This document shows positions 1-6,554 of a stretch of 8,196 nt of DNA, one piece after another. The notes below the pieces were generated by a model. The model was not told the origin of the DNA. It made no database searches and saw nothing but the letters and a program-made list of their open reading frames with translations. The DNA is from Actinomycetota bacterium (lineage in GTDB: Bacteria; Actinomycetota; Actinomycetes; S36-B12; UBA10799). The stretch lies in contig DMNR01000412.1 of the NCBI GenBank assembly GCA_003452655.1, forward strand, positions 1 to 8,196, given 5' to 3'. The translations under genes and the position numbers were made by a program. Positions within the stretch are counted from its first letter, which is position 1. Each line of letters starts with the position of its first letter.

Positions 1-194
1 ATGGTCGGCCCAAGTAGCCCGCTCACCTGCTTGCCGGTGCGCAACGTTTGTGTTGCCAAGTCCTCCATGTCGCCGCCAACCCGCAACCAATCACCCATTT
101 GCTGAGCATGCCACTCTTCCCCCCGCCGTAGCGCGGGAAGAGCCCACAACACGTCAGTGACTAGACCGGTCGGGGAATCCACTCCGGGGATCAA
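1..194 (-). CDS. Partial unrecognised protein, open frame running off the window edge
   Basis: On the minus strand a frame different from the neighbouring small membrane protein stays open from just after a TGA at 222-224 to the first base of the window. Possible starts are TTG at 194 and GTG at 182, neither with a convincing ribosome binding site. The translation is protein-like and helix-rich, with stretches such as GLVTDVLWALPALRRGEEW followed by HAQQMGDWLRVGGDMEDLAT, and no low-complexity or Arg/Pro-heavy shadow character. It overlaps the end of the upstream minus-strand gene (stop at 154) in another phase. It may therefore be an overlapping second gene or the real C-terminal part of that gene after a frameshift. 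I do not recognise the family and give no function. The true left end lies outside the window. Confidence 0.4.
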   Translation of the reverse strand, partial: MIPGVDSPTGLVTDVLWALPALRRGEEWHAQQMGDWLRVGGDMEDLATQTLRTGKQVSGLLGPT

Positions 195-495
195 AGCTCG
201 GAGGCTGGTGGATGTCGTGCTTCAACACGGTGAAGGTGCCCGTTATCAACGCGGTTGAAGGTGTTGGCTTTGACGGCTGAGCGGCGGCGTCGTTTTCAGG
301 GGGAATGACTGCTGCAGCGAGGAACAATCCAGCTGCCAGCCCGAGCAATGTCAGTGTCCGCGCGTAGCGACTGCTCGCTGCCCGTTTGGCTTGCCGTTCC
401 ATGCGTTCCTCTCCGATGCGTTGGTGCGTCAGACCTACCCAGCCAAGAGAGTCACGAACGTCTTGAATCCGGTGAACCGCTTCACCGAACTCCAT
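154..495 (-). CDS. Small single-pass membrane or exported protein, family not recognised
   Basis: 113 codons from ATG 495 to the TGA at 154. Residues 1-48 are charged and probably helical. A hydrophobic segment follows (about residues 49-66, LTLLGLAAGLFLAAAVIP), then an Ala/Pro/Ser/Thr-rich stretch (AAAQPSKPTPST) typical of an extracytoplasmic linker. An alternative start is ATG 402 (MERQAKRAASSRYARTL...). It has a strong Shine-Dalgarno GGAGAGG five bases upstream and would make the hydrophobic segment a signal peptide or anchor close to the N-terminus. The longer start has no good ribosome binding site, but its codons look coding. The C-terminal residues after about 95 (PPSFDPRSGFPDRSSH) look unlike a domain end. 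The next frame over remains open and protein-like, so a frameshift near 154-220 is possible. The gene is divergent from the MFS transporter. Function unknown; moderately sure it is a real gene. Confidence 0.5.
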   Translation of the reverse strand: MEFGEAVHRIQDVRDSLGWVGLTHQRIGEERMERQAKRAASSRYARTLTLLGLAAGLFLAAAVIPPENDAAAQPSKPTPSTALITGTFTVLKHDIHQPPSFDPRSGFPDRSSH

Positions 496-502
496 GGCGA
501 CT

Positions 503-530
503 CTGGGGTTCTGGTTTACCGAGACCCCAG
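503..530. promoter_or_regulatory. 28-bp interrupted palindrome, candidate operator
   Basis: Outer arms CTGGGGT (503-509) and ACCCCAG (524-530) are perfect inverted repeats. An inner GGT (513-515) / ACC (518-520) pair shares the same dyad centre (between 516 and 517). In all, 10 of 14 symmetric positions match. The outer half-site centres are 21 bp apart, about two helical turns, which fits a dimeric or dimer-of-dimers repressor. It lies between the divergent small membrane protein and the MFS transporter, so it could control either or both. No regulator gene is adjacent inside the window. As RNA it could instead fold into a hairpin just upstream of ATG 495. Operator function is inferred. Confidence 0.4.
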
Positions 531-602
531 GTGGGCATCACAGACCCAGCGCCGCATCGGTGTGGCCATCTCGAAGAGCAGTGCCCAACCGGCATCGAAT
601 AC

Positions 603-607
603 GGAGG
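603..607 (+). promoter_or_regulatory. Shine-Dalgarno deciding the GTG start of the MFS transporter
   Basis: GGAGG sits four bases before GTG 612. This supports a GTG start rather than the ATG at 348, which lies in the opposite-strand gene region and would add 88 residues with no transporter character. Confidence 0.65.
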
Positions 608-611
608 ATCC

Positions 612-2000
612 GTGGTCGACGTACTCGTCGCCGAGCGCACCAAGTCGCGCGCGCCTGAAGCTATTCGGGCGAAGCTGCGCCTCAGCACTTTCGCCGGGGT
701 ACTGGCGGGAGCGGTCTTTGGTTACGCAGCGGGCGTCATCGCTGCCGCAGGACTTCAACTAACGTCGCAGTTCAACCTGACAGCGGTCTGGATGAGCATC
801 GTCGCGTCAGCACTCTTGCTCGGGGCGTTGATCGGCGCGAGTGTCGTGAGCCGCCTCGAACGGAGGTACTCCACCCGTGCTTTGCTTGCAGCAGCAGCAA
901 CTATTGCTGGCGTGGGCGCGCTGCTCAGTGCCGTTGTCCCGGCTGGTGCGGTCGGTGTCTTGATTGCGACCCGAGTACTGATCGGATTCGGAGTCGGAAT
1001 CATCTCGGTTTCAGCCCCGAGATATCTGTCGGAGACCTCACCATCGGCAGTGCGAGGCTCCCGAGTGGCGACCTTCCAACTCATGATCTGCGTTGGGTTC
1101 CTCGCCTCATACGTCAGCGGCCTGGCGTTCGCCGGGTCGGATGGTTGGCGCTTCATGTTTGCGTTGACGGCCATCCCCTGCGTGGTGCTCGTTGCATTGC
1201 TGTCACGAGCCACAAACACGCCCACGGATCTCTACCGAAGCGGACGCCATGAAGAACTCACTCAAGTCGTCAGTGCGCTTGAGCCTGACCGTGATGCATC
1301 GTCCGCGACTGCGGAACTAGTCGCGTCGCTCGATAGTCCTCAGCTGTCATGGGGCGAGGTGGTGTCAGCGAAGCGGCGCCGTGTGCTCGTCCTCGGCCTG
1401 GTATTCGCGGTTGGCCAGATTCTGACTGGCATCAACGCAATCATGTACTTTGCGCCGCAGATCTTCTCCGATGCAGGTTTCACATCTGCCACCGCCGCGA
1501 TCGTGGCCACGATCATTGTCGGCGTCGTTAACGTCCTGGCCACATTCGTCGCGATTCGCTACATCGATCGATTCGGTCGGCGCCCGCTACTCATCGTTGG
1601 GTTGACGATCATGGTTGCGTCCGGGCTGACGATCGCGCTCGTGTCGATGACTATGGGGACAGGTGGCGTCGCTGGCTACATCACTCTCGTCGCGGTCCTG
1701 TTGTTCGTCGCGAGCTTCGCAATGTCGATGGGCCCAGTCACGTGGGTATTGATCGGCGAGTTGTTTCCGCCGGAGATGCGGGACAAGGCGATGAGCCTTG
1801 CCTTGAGTGCGAACTGGGGAACCAACCTCGTTCTCTCTCTTGCGTTCCTGCCGCTTATGCAAATCGTTGGTACCGGAGCGGTATTCGGGTGTTTCGCGGT
1901 AATCAACTTCGCGCTGCTGGTGTTTGTCTTACGGAAGCTTCCCGAGACGCGTGGACTCACCCTCACCGAAATCGGCGCTTTGACCGCTTCGTCGAAGTAA
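612..2000 (+). CDS. MFS transporter, sugar porter family
   Basis: 462 aa from GTG 612 (Shine-Dalgarno GGAGG, spacing 4) to TAA. An integral membrane carrier with about 12 hydrophobic segments, split by a central cytoplasmic loop of about 65 residues (roughly 199-262), as usual in this family. Sugar-porter signatures are visible: PRYLSETSPSAVRG at 136-149 (the PxYxxExxPxxxRG motif after TM4), TGINAIMYFAPQIF at 272-285 in TM7, DRFGRRP at 319-325 after TM8, WVLIGELFPPEMR at 378-390 in TM10, and PETRG at 444-448 after TM12. Arg121 in TM4 is kept. Two positions are odd. The FGYDTG motif of TM1 reads FGYAAG, so the proton-coupling Asp is Ala39, and the TM7 QQ pair reads GQ. The loop after TM2 is also degenerate (LERRYSTR). 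It converges with the amidohydrolase. The substrate could be a sugar, polyol or other small organic molecule and cannot be read from the sequence. Confidence 0.9.
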   Translation: MVDVLVAERTKSRAPEAIRAKLRLSTFAGVLAGAVFGYAAGVIAAAGLQLTSQFNLTAVWMSIVASALLLGALIGASVVSRLERRYSTRALLAAAATIAGVGALLSAVVPAGAVGVLIATRVLIGFGVGIISVSAPRYLSETSPSAVRGSRVATFQLMICVGFLASYVSGLAFAGSDGWRFMFALTAIPCVVLVALLSRATNTPTDLYRSGRHEELTQVVSALEPDRDASSATAELVASLDSPQLSWGEVVSAKRRRVLVLGLVFAVGQILTGINAIMYFAPQIFSDAGFTSATAAIVATIIVGVVNVLATFVAIRYIDRFGRRPLLIVGLTIMVASGLTIALVSMTMGTGGVAGYITLVAVLLFVASFAMSMGPVTWVLIGELFPPEMRDKAMSLALSANWGTNLVLSLAFLPLMQIVGTGAVFGCFAVINFALLVFVLRKLPETRGLTLTEIGALTASSK

Positions 2001-2008
2001 CCCAGCCA

Positions 2009-2028
2009 GTCACAGGCAGGGCCGTGAC
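2009..2028. terminator. Hairpin between convergent genes, candidate bidirectional terminator
   Basis: GTCAC (2009-2013) pairs with GTGAC (2024-2028). After a single bulged A, GGC (2015-2017) pairs with GCC (2021-2023) around an AGG loop. It lies in the 29-bp gap between the transporter stop and the amidohydrolase stop. There is no T-tract on either side, so termination activity is tentative. Actinobacterial terminators often lack one. Confidence 0.35.
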
Positions 2029-2029
2029 G

Positions 2030-3757
2030 TCAGCAGCACTTATTGCGGGCGGCATGATCAGGTAGTTCAGCGTGCTCGCTGGGATCGATGCTCTGAATCT
2101 CGGAGATGAATGAATCAAGATCGATCTTGCGACCCTGCATCCACGTTCCAAGCACCTTCACCTGGTCAGTAAGTGCCGCAACGTCCGCGGTGTAAGGATC
2201 GGCCGACAAAGAAACGAAGTCTGCGAATTTGCCGACCTCGATCGAACCAAGATCGTGGTCACGGCGAAGGTGGTACGCAGCATTGATAGTCACGGCTTTG
2301 AGCGCATCGTCGACCGAGACGGCTTGGTTGGGTCCATGGATGTCACCAGACAACGTTCGGCGAGTGACCATGCACTGGACGTCAAGCAGCGGCAATGCCG
2401 GTGCGACCGGACTGTCTGAATGGAACGAGATCCGCGCACCCGCCCGCACAGCATCACCTGCAGCGCATACCTGACTGCCGATCTTGGAGGGGAACAGCTT
2501 GCCGTCGTACATGTCGTCCTGATAGATGAATTGGTAGGCCGCCAGTGGTGTTGCGACCCCGAGGGCCACCGCTCGTTGGAACTGATCAGCGCGCCCTGTG
2601 GTCCAGTGTTCGATGCGCCAACGGTGATCGGTCCCAAGGAGGCCGTGGCGAGCTAGTGCTGACGCGTAGCCGTCGAGAACGAAGTCGATCGCAACGTCAC
2701 CGTGAGCGTGAACGGCCACCTGCATCCCGGCTTCTGCTGCCTGATCGAGGATCGCGTCAAACTGCACTCGGGAGTAGTTCAAGACCGAGTCGCCGCTCGG
2801 CCCGATCGGGATTTGGGCGTTCTTTGTGGTGGAGTCTTCCAGGTACGGGAAGGAAGCGGCAAACGTTCCGTTGAAGGGTGTGCCGTCGGACCACATCTTG
2901 ATCCCGGCTTTCCAGAGGCGGGCTTCGGGAATCTTAGACGTGAATGGCTGGGTGTAGGAAGGCTCCGTTGCCGCGTGGTAGAACCCGACGCGGATGGGGC
3001 TGTCGGGTACCGAAGCGAGCGCCTCGTACGCGGGAGCCATGGCCGTCGAGAAGGCGTGCTCGCTCGAGGTTGTGATGCCAGCTTCGGCGAGCTTGCGGTA
3101 CCAACGGGCAGCCGACAACAACGGATGTGGAATTGCCGCACCTTGAACCTTCGCCGCTGCCGCCAAGACAGCGGCGGGTTCATAGGCGCGCCCGTTTGAG
3201 GTGCCGTCTGCGTTGCGTCCGTAGCGCGCTGCTTCCGGATCGGAGGGCGGTTTCCCGTCGACCCAGCCGTTTATCTTGATCGTCGCGGAGTTGAAGTAGA
3301 TCTCGTGTCCGGAAATGTCCATCACGATCACCGGACGGCTGGCGAAGAACTCGTCGAGATCCGTGTTGGTTAGCTCGGGGGCACCCTGGCCTGGCCGCTC
3401 CAATCCATAGAAGATTGCTGGCTGACCCGCAGGCAGACTCTGGTCAAGCTTGCGCCACAAGGCCTGTACATCGGCATAGGTTGCGAAGCCCTGGCTGCGA
3501 GAGATCCAATGCGAGGGTTCCTGGGTATAGAGGCCGGAGATTACGGGGTGGCTGTGTGCCTCGATAAATCCTGGCATCAGGACGTCGGTTCCGAGATCAG
3601 TTGGTGTCACGCCGGGAGCCGTGGCTTGGCATTCAGCCAGCGATCCGACCGCCACGATAATGCCGCTCGCGCTGTCGAACGCGACGGCCTGCGCTCGAGG
3701 GCTGTCGGGATCCATCGTGATGATCGACGATGCTGTGAGGATCGTGTCCGCAGTCAA
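2030..3757 (-). CDS. Amidohydrolase family 3 metal-dependent hydrolase (YtcJ/AepA-like)
   Basis: 575 aa from TTG 3757, chosen because GGAG lies six bases upstream and the family N-terminus (ADTILTASSIITMD) begins there. The frame is open up to 3928, but the extra 57 residues are Arg/Cys-rich and unlike the family. A cytoplasmic TIM-barrel hydrolase is expected, cleaving C-N bonds of amides, formamides or related compounds. Motifs: PGFIEAHSHP at 61-70 with the HxH metal ligands, SGHEIYFNS at 149-157, AGIKMWSDG at 284-292, HAHGD at 350-354, RIEH at 381-384, HSDSPV at 446-451 with the metal/catalytic Asp, and the C-terminal GSIEVGKFADFV at 504-515 that closes the beta-sandwich domain. All expected catalytic positions are present and the length is normal, so it should be active. 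Known relatives include N-substituted formamide deformylase (NfdA), but the substrate here is undetermined. It converges with the MFS transporter and diverges from the two-component operon, which could regulate it. Confidence 0.92.
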   Translation of the reverse strand: MTADTILTASSIITMDPDSPRAQAVAFDSASGIIVAVGSLAECQATAPGVTPTDLGTDVLMPGFIEAHSHPVISGLYTQEPSHWISRSQGFATYADVQALWRKLDQSLPAGQPAIFYGLERPGQGAPELTNTDLDEFFASRPVIVMDISGHEIYFNSATIKINGWVDGKPPSDPEAARYGRNADGTSNGRAYEPAAVLAAAAKVQGAAIPHPLLSAARWYRKLAEAGITTSSEHAFSTAMAPAYEALASVPDSPIRVGFYHAATEPSYTQPFTSKIPEARLWKAGIKMWSDGTPFNGTFAASFPYLEDSTTKNAQIPIGPSGDSVLNYSRVQFDAILDQAAEAGMQVAVHAHGDVAIDFVLDGYASALARHGLLGTDHRWRIEHWTTGRADQFQRAVALGVATPLAAYQFIYQDDMYDGKLFPSKIGSQVCAAGDAVRAGARISFHSDSPVAPALPLLDVQCMVTRRTLSGDIHGPNQAVSVDDALKAVTINAAYHLRRDHDLGSIEVGKFADFVSLSADPYTADVAALTDQVKVLGTWMQGRKIDLDSFISEIQSIDPSEHAELPDHAARNKCC

Positions 3758-3808
3758 GAGCGTCTCCAGTCGACGGTGCGTGGGCCTGAGTGCCCGCGCG
3801 GTAATCGA

Positions 3809-3837
3809 AACGTAGCCGATCCAGATGCGAGTGACAC
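3809..3837 (-). promoter_or_regulatory. Possible promoter of the amidohydrolase
   Basis: On the minus strand a GTGTCA box (3832-3837; four of six matches to TTGACA) is followed after 17 bp by TACGTT (3809-3814, TANNNT type). This would give a leader of roughly 45 bases before TTG 3757. Weak match; position and divergence from the regulator operon are the main support. Confidence 0.25.
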
Positions 3838-3893
3838 CTCCCGTTACGCCGATCGTTCGACGGCGACACGGGAGTTCGTCTTGTTCGCACCGC

Positions 3894-3923
3894 GTGTCAC
3901 AGCTGGGGGTCCGCCGATAGCAT
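3894..3923 (+). promoter_or_regulatory. Possible promoter of the two-component operon
   Basis: GTGTCA (3894-3899) is followed after 18 bp by TAGCAT (3918-3923, TANNNT type), leaving a leader of more than 100 bases before ATG 4041. The same GTGTCAC heptamer occurs in opposite orientation at 3831-3837 at the candidate amidohydrolase promoter. The rest of the 283-bp intergenic region (3758-4040) shows no other gene. It has only a weak CGCCG/CGGCG dyad at 3847-3865. Confidence 0.25.
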
Positions 3924-4040
3924 CTCAACCAAGGTCAGGTGATGAGCCGGACCAAATCCACCTCCAGAGATTGGGCGGGCGTGTGAACCCTCTGAAGTCC
4001 GCCACAATCCGGGCAAATTCAACGTAGGCGGACGGATTTC

Positions 4041-4697
4041 ATGAGTTCCCAGATTTGGCGACGGGCACTCGTCGTCGATGACGACAAGATGCTTTGCGCT
4101 CTCGTGAAGGATGTTCTGGTTGCGGCCGGTTTTGAAGTCCAAGTTGCGCACAGCGCTGCGGCGGGCAGTGAAGGCCTTGCAGACTTCGATCCTGATGTCG
4201 CGATCCTCGACATTGAGCTCGGGCGAGGTGCCAGCGGAATCGACTTAGCCCACCTCGCGCAGGAGTCATATCCCGAAACCGCCGTGTTGCTGCTGAGCCG
4301 CTATCCCGATCTTCGGACCGCTCAGGCATCGGCGAGAGACCTGCCACCGAGTTGCGGATTCCTGAGTAAGCCGACGGTGGTGGAGTCGGCCGTTCTCCTG
4401 GAGGCGGTCGAATCGGTCCTCCGTGATCGCGCCCCTGCCGCCGGTGATCATGTGGATACCTCTGGACCACTCGCCGCTCTCACTGCAACACAGCTGTCGG
4501 TTCTGCGCATGGTGGCTCAGGGTTTCACAACGACGGAGATCGCCCGGCGCCGTGACTGCACGACCAGTGCCGTCGAGAAGATCTTGGGAACCATCTACCA
4601 GAAGCTCAACATTGACACCGGCAGCACGATTCATCCCCGCGTCGAGGCGATCAGGATCTACGCGTCGGCTGCGGTTCTTCCGGAACGGGTCGACTAG
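4041..4697 (+). CDS. NarL/FixJ-type response regulator with LuxR HTH
   Basis: 218 aa. The N-terminal receiver domain (about 7-127) has the acidic pocket Asp13-Asp15 (ALVVDDD), the phospho-acceptor Asp57 in DVAILDIEL, Ser86 at the usual Thr/Ser switch position (LLLSRYPD) and the conserved Lys110-Pro111 (FLSKP). A short linker leads to a LuxR/GerE helix-turn-helix (about 146-193): LTATQLSVLRMVAQG, TTEIARRRDCTTSAVEKI and IYQKLNI, matching the usual pattern of this family. All phosphorylation residues are intact. It is expected to bind DNA as a dimer after phosphotransfer from the kinase encoded 2 bp downstream. ATG 4041 is the natural start, as the receiver strand begins seven residues later. 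Only a weak purine-rich stretch (GGCGGACGG, 4028-4036) precedes it. Target genes are unknown; the divergent amidohydrolase and its own operon are the closest candidates. Confidence 0.93.
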   Translation: MSSQIWRRALVVDDDKMLCALVKDVLVAAGFEVQVAHSAAAGSEGLADFDPDVAILDIELGRGASGIDLAHLAQESYPETAVLLLSRYPDLRTAQASARDLPPSCGFLSKPTVVESAVLLEAVESVLRDRAPAAGDHVDTSGPLAALTATQLSVLRMVAQGFTTTEIARRRDCTTSAVEKILGTIYQKLNIDTGSTIHPRVEAIRIYASAAVLPERVD

Positions 4698-4699
4698 AC

Positions 4700-6475
4700 G
4701 TGAGTGGCGCCACGCGGGTGGGCGGCCGCGATACGACCACATTTTGGGGGCCCATTGGCGATGCGCTCGGATCCCGGAACTTGTGGCTCCTGGTCGCCGC
4801 ACTCGAGGTGGCATTGACACTGCTGTCGCCCTTCCCGGCAGACGTTCGCAGGCCCGCCTTGAATATCGCGGCGGGGCTTGTCTCTTCCGTGGTTCTACTT
4901 GCGGTGATTTGGTGCGGATGGACGTTGCTGCTTAAGCGACTCACGGGCGCTATGCGAGTCGCGGCCGCAGTTCCGATCATCGTCCTCGCCGGAGTCGCAC
5001 GGGGAGCTGTCCTACAGTCGATGCTCATCGCGTGGGGGATGAGTCAACCTGGCGTTGAGGGATACAGCTACCGAATTTCGGTCAGCGTTACCGTCGTCGT
5101 GCTGGGATCAGCAACTGGTGCCTTGGTGAAGACCGCCGTCGATGGCCAACGCACCAGGCTCGAACGGCTGGCGAAGGAACAAGAGCGCTTGTCGTTGGTG
5201 CTGGCTCAAGCGGAGGCGGACGTTCAGCGGGATCAAAGTGGTGCGATCGCGACCATCCGCTCTGACCTAGCCGTGCAATTGGCGCAGGTTCAGGCGGCGT
5301 CGCCGGTGTTGGCAATCGACTCCCTCGAACAGCTCGCTGCAAGCGTCGTTCGGCCATTGAGCCACGAGCTGGCATCGAAGACACCAACGTGGGACCCGCC
5401 CGAGCTATCAACGGTTTCACAGCGATTGGAGTGGTCCAAGGTCTGGGGAACCATGGCATCAGTCGGCGCGATCAATCCTTGGGCGCCAGCGCTCTTCATC
5501 CTGATCCTCACCCCAACCTCGGTGATCATCCTTGGCGTCAAGTCGGGCGTCCTGCTACATCTCGTCGCTGCTTGCTTGGTGTACGTGGGGCTCATGTTGG
5601 TACGGGCGAGTTGTTCGGGTCTGGCAGCTCGTCAATCGACTTCCATTCGAATGGCAGTCACCACGGCGCTTCTGATCGTGGCCTGCGTACCTGCGGCGCT
5701 GGCGACATTGCTGTTCCCTGGAACGTCGTCGTCGAACGTGATCAACTCCCTCTACATATTTATCGTTGTTCCTCTGATCGCTTTGCTTCTCTCGTTTGTC
5801 CGAGCCGCTCGCACGCAGCAACGCGAGATCGACGAGGCCGTTAACGAGATCGTCAACGAAACTCGGTGGTGGGTCAGCAGGACCCGCATGGTGGGGTGGT
5901 GGCAAAGAGGCACGCTCGCCCGCGCGCTTCACGGTCCCGTACAGTCCGCCATTCACGCGGCGGTGCAACGTCTGCGCGTCGCCGTGGATTCCGGAACTGC
6001 GACGCCGGACCAAGTGGAGTCTGTTCTCGATGACGTCCGCCGATCCCTGCCGGACGTTGTGATCCAGGGGGATGCGGCTGCGGATGTCGCATATCAGCTG
6101 GCCGAGATTTCCCTCACGTGGCAGCCACTGGTTGACGTCCAGTTTGAACTTGATGCCGTCGCTGAGGATTCGCTTCACACCGACCAACTGTGTGGCGAGA
6201 TTGCGGTGTCAACTGCTGGAGAGGCAGTGTCAGACGCCGTTAGGCACGGAGGTGCGCGCCAAGTGCGGATCTCGTTGACCTCGACTGAGGACAACATCCT
6301 GTCGGTAGTGGTGACTGATGACGGTCGTGGTCGGGAGCGAGCGTCCGGTGACCGGGAGGAAAACTCGGGGCTCGGAACCTCCCAACTCGACACCTGCGCT
6401 GTGGCATGGAGCTACGCGGTTTCGTCTGACGTCAATTGCCTTCAGGTCCAACTTCCGCTGCTCCAATCGACGTAG
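4700..6475 (+). CDS. Membrane sensor histidine kinase, HisKA_3-like/HATPase
   Basis: 591 aa from GTG 4700, two bases after the regulator stop, so translation is probably coupled. Four hydrophobic segments (about 28-45, 57-78, 87-112, 127-147) are followed by a charged coiled coil (148-198) and a linker with RPLSHELA at 218-225. A second set of four hydrophobic segments follows (about 261-280, 284-303, 316-338, 348-368), then another coil (370-395), the phospho-acceptor helix with LARALHGPVQSAIHAAVQRL (His411) and a C-terminal HATPase_c domain. In the ATPase the N-box reads GEAVSDAVRHGGA (507-519), with Asp512 where Asn is expected. The G1 box is DDGRG (540-544) and the G2 box GLGT (557-560). 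His411 is followed by Gly-Pro rather than Asp, a variant of the usual LHD of NarX/DegS-type kinases. No periplasmic domain of note is present, so sensing is probably within the membrane. The partner is the preceding response regulator. Confidence 0.9.
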   Translation: MSGATRVGGRDTTTFWGPIGDALGSRNLWLLVAALEVALTLLSPFPADVRRPALNIAAGLVSSVVLLAVIWCGWTLLLKRLTGAMRVAAAVPIIVLAGVARGAVLQSMLIAWGMSQPGVEGYSYRISVSVTVVVLGSATGALVKTAVDGQRTRLERLAKEQERLSLVLAQAEADVQRDQSGAIATIRSDLAVQLAQVQAASPVLAIDSLEQLAASVVRPLSHELASKTPTWDPPELSTVSQRLEWSKVWGTMASVGAINPWAPALFILILTPTSVIILGVKSGVLLHLVAACLVYVGLMLVRASCSGLAARQSTSIRMAVTTALLIVACVPAALATLLFPGTSSSNVINSLYIFIVVPLIALLLSFVRAARTQQREIDEAVNEIVNETRWWVSRTRMVGWWQRGTLARALHGPVQSAIHAAVQRLRVAVDSGTATPDQVESVLDDVRRSLPDVVIQGDAAADVAYQLAEISLTWQPLVDVQFELDAVAEDSLHTDQLCGEIAVSTAGEAVSDAVRHGGARQVRISLTSTEDNILSVVVTDDGRGRERASGDREENSGLGTSQLDTCAVAWSYAVSSDVNCLQVQLPLLQST

Positions 6476-6481
6476 CGTCGA
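6467..6481. repeat. Perfect 6-bp inverted repeat around the kinase stop codon
   Basis: TCGACG (6467-6472) and CGTCGA (6476-6481) flank the TAG stop (6473-6475), which would form the loop. It may be a weak terminator or a protein-binding dyad between the kinase and the lipoprotein gene. There is no T-tract, so the role is uncertain. Confidence 0.3.
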
Positions 6482-6541
6482 CAATGGAGCGAAAGCCGTT
6501 GGGCGGTGCAGTGCGCGCAATCTCCTGGTGTCGAAGCTGCC

Positions 6542-6547
6542 TAGACT
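6542..6547 (+). promoter_or_regulatory. Candidate -10 box for leaderless transcription of the lipoprotein gene
   Basis: TAGACT (TANNNT) ends seven bases before ATG 6555. In actinobacteria this spacing places the transcription start on the A of the ATG, giving a leaderless mRNA. This agrees with the absence of any Shine-Dalgarno upstream. No clear -35 box is present. Confidence 0.45.
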
Positions 6548-6554
6548 CGTCCGC

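Noticed and set aside
348..611. 88-residue N-terminal extension of the MFS transporter frame back to ATG 348
   Set aside because: It lies antisense to the minus-strand gene, has no transporter-like content, and a GTG with a good Shine-Dalgarno occurs at 612 just before TM1.
2702..3199. Long plus-strand open frames opposite the amidohydrolase gene
   Set aside because: They are antisense shadows caused by GC-rich codon bias, Arg/Gly-heavy and without recognisable motifs.
3847..3865. CGCCG/CGGCG dyad upstream of the amidohydrolase
   Set aside because: Only the five outer pairs match in GC-rich DNA and it has no clear relation to a promoter, so it is not listed as a separate site.
3758..3928. 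57-residue upstream extension of the amidohydrolase frame
   Set aside because: It is Arg/Cys-rich and unlike the family N-terminus. TTG 3757 has GGAG six bases upstream and starts exactly where homology-like sequence begins.
4069..4083. GTCGTC/GACGAC inverted repeat inside the response regulator
   Set aside because: It is explained by the codons for the conserved VVDDD acidic motif of the receiver domain.
6318..6554. 79-residue extension of the lipoprotein frame overlapping the kinase
   Set aside because: It is an out-of-frame shadow of the kinase ATPase domain, and it would bury the lipoprotein signal peptide internally.
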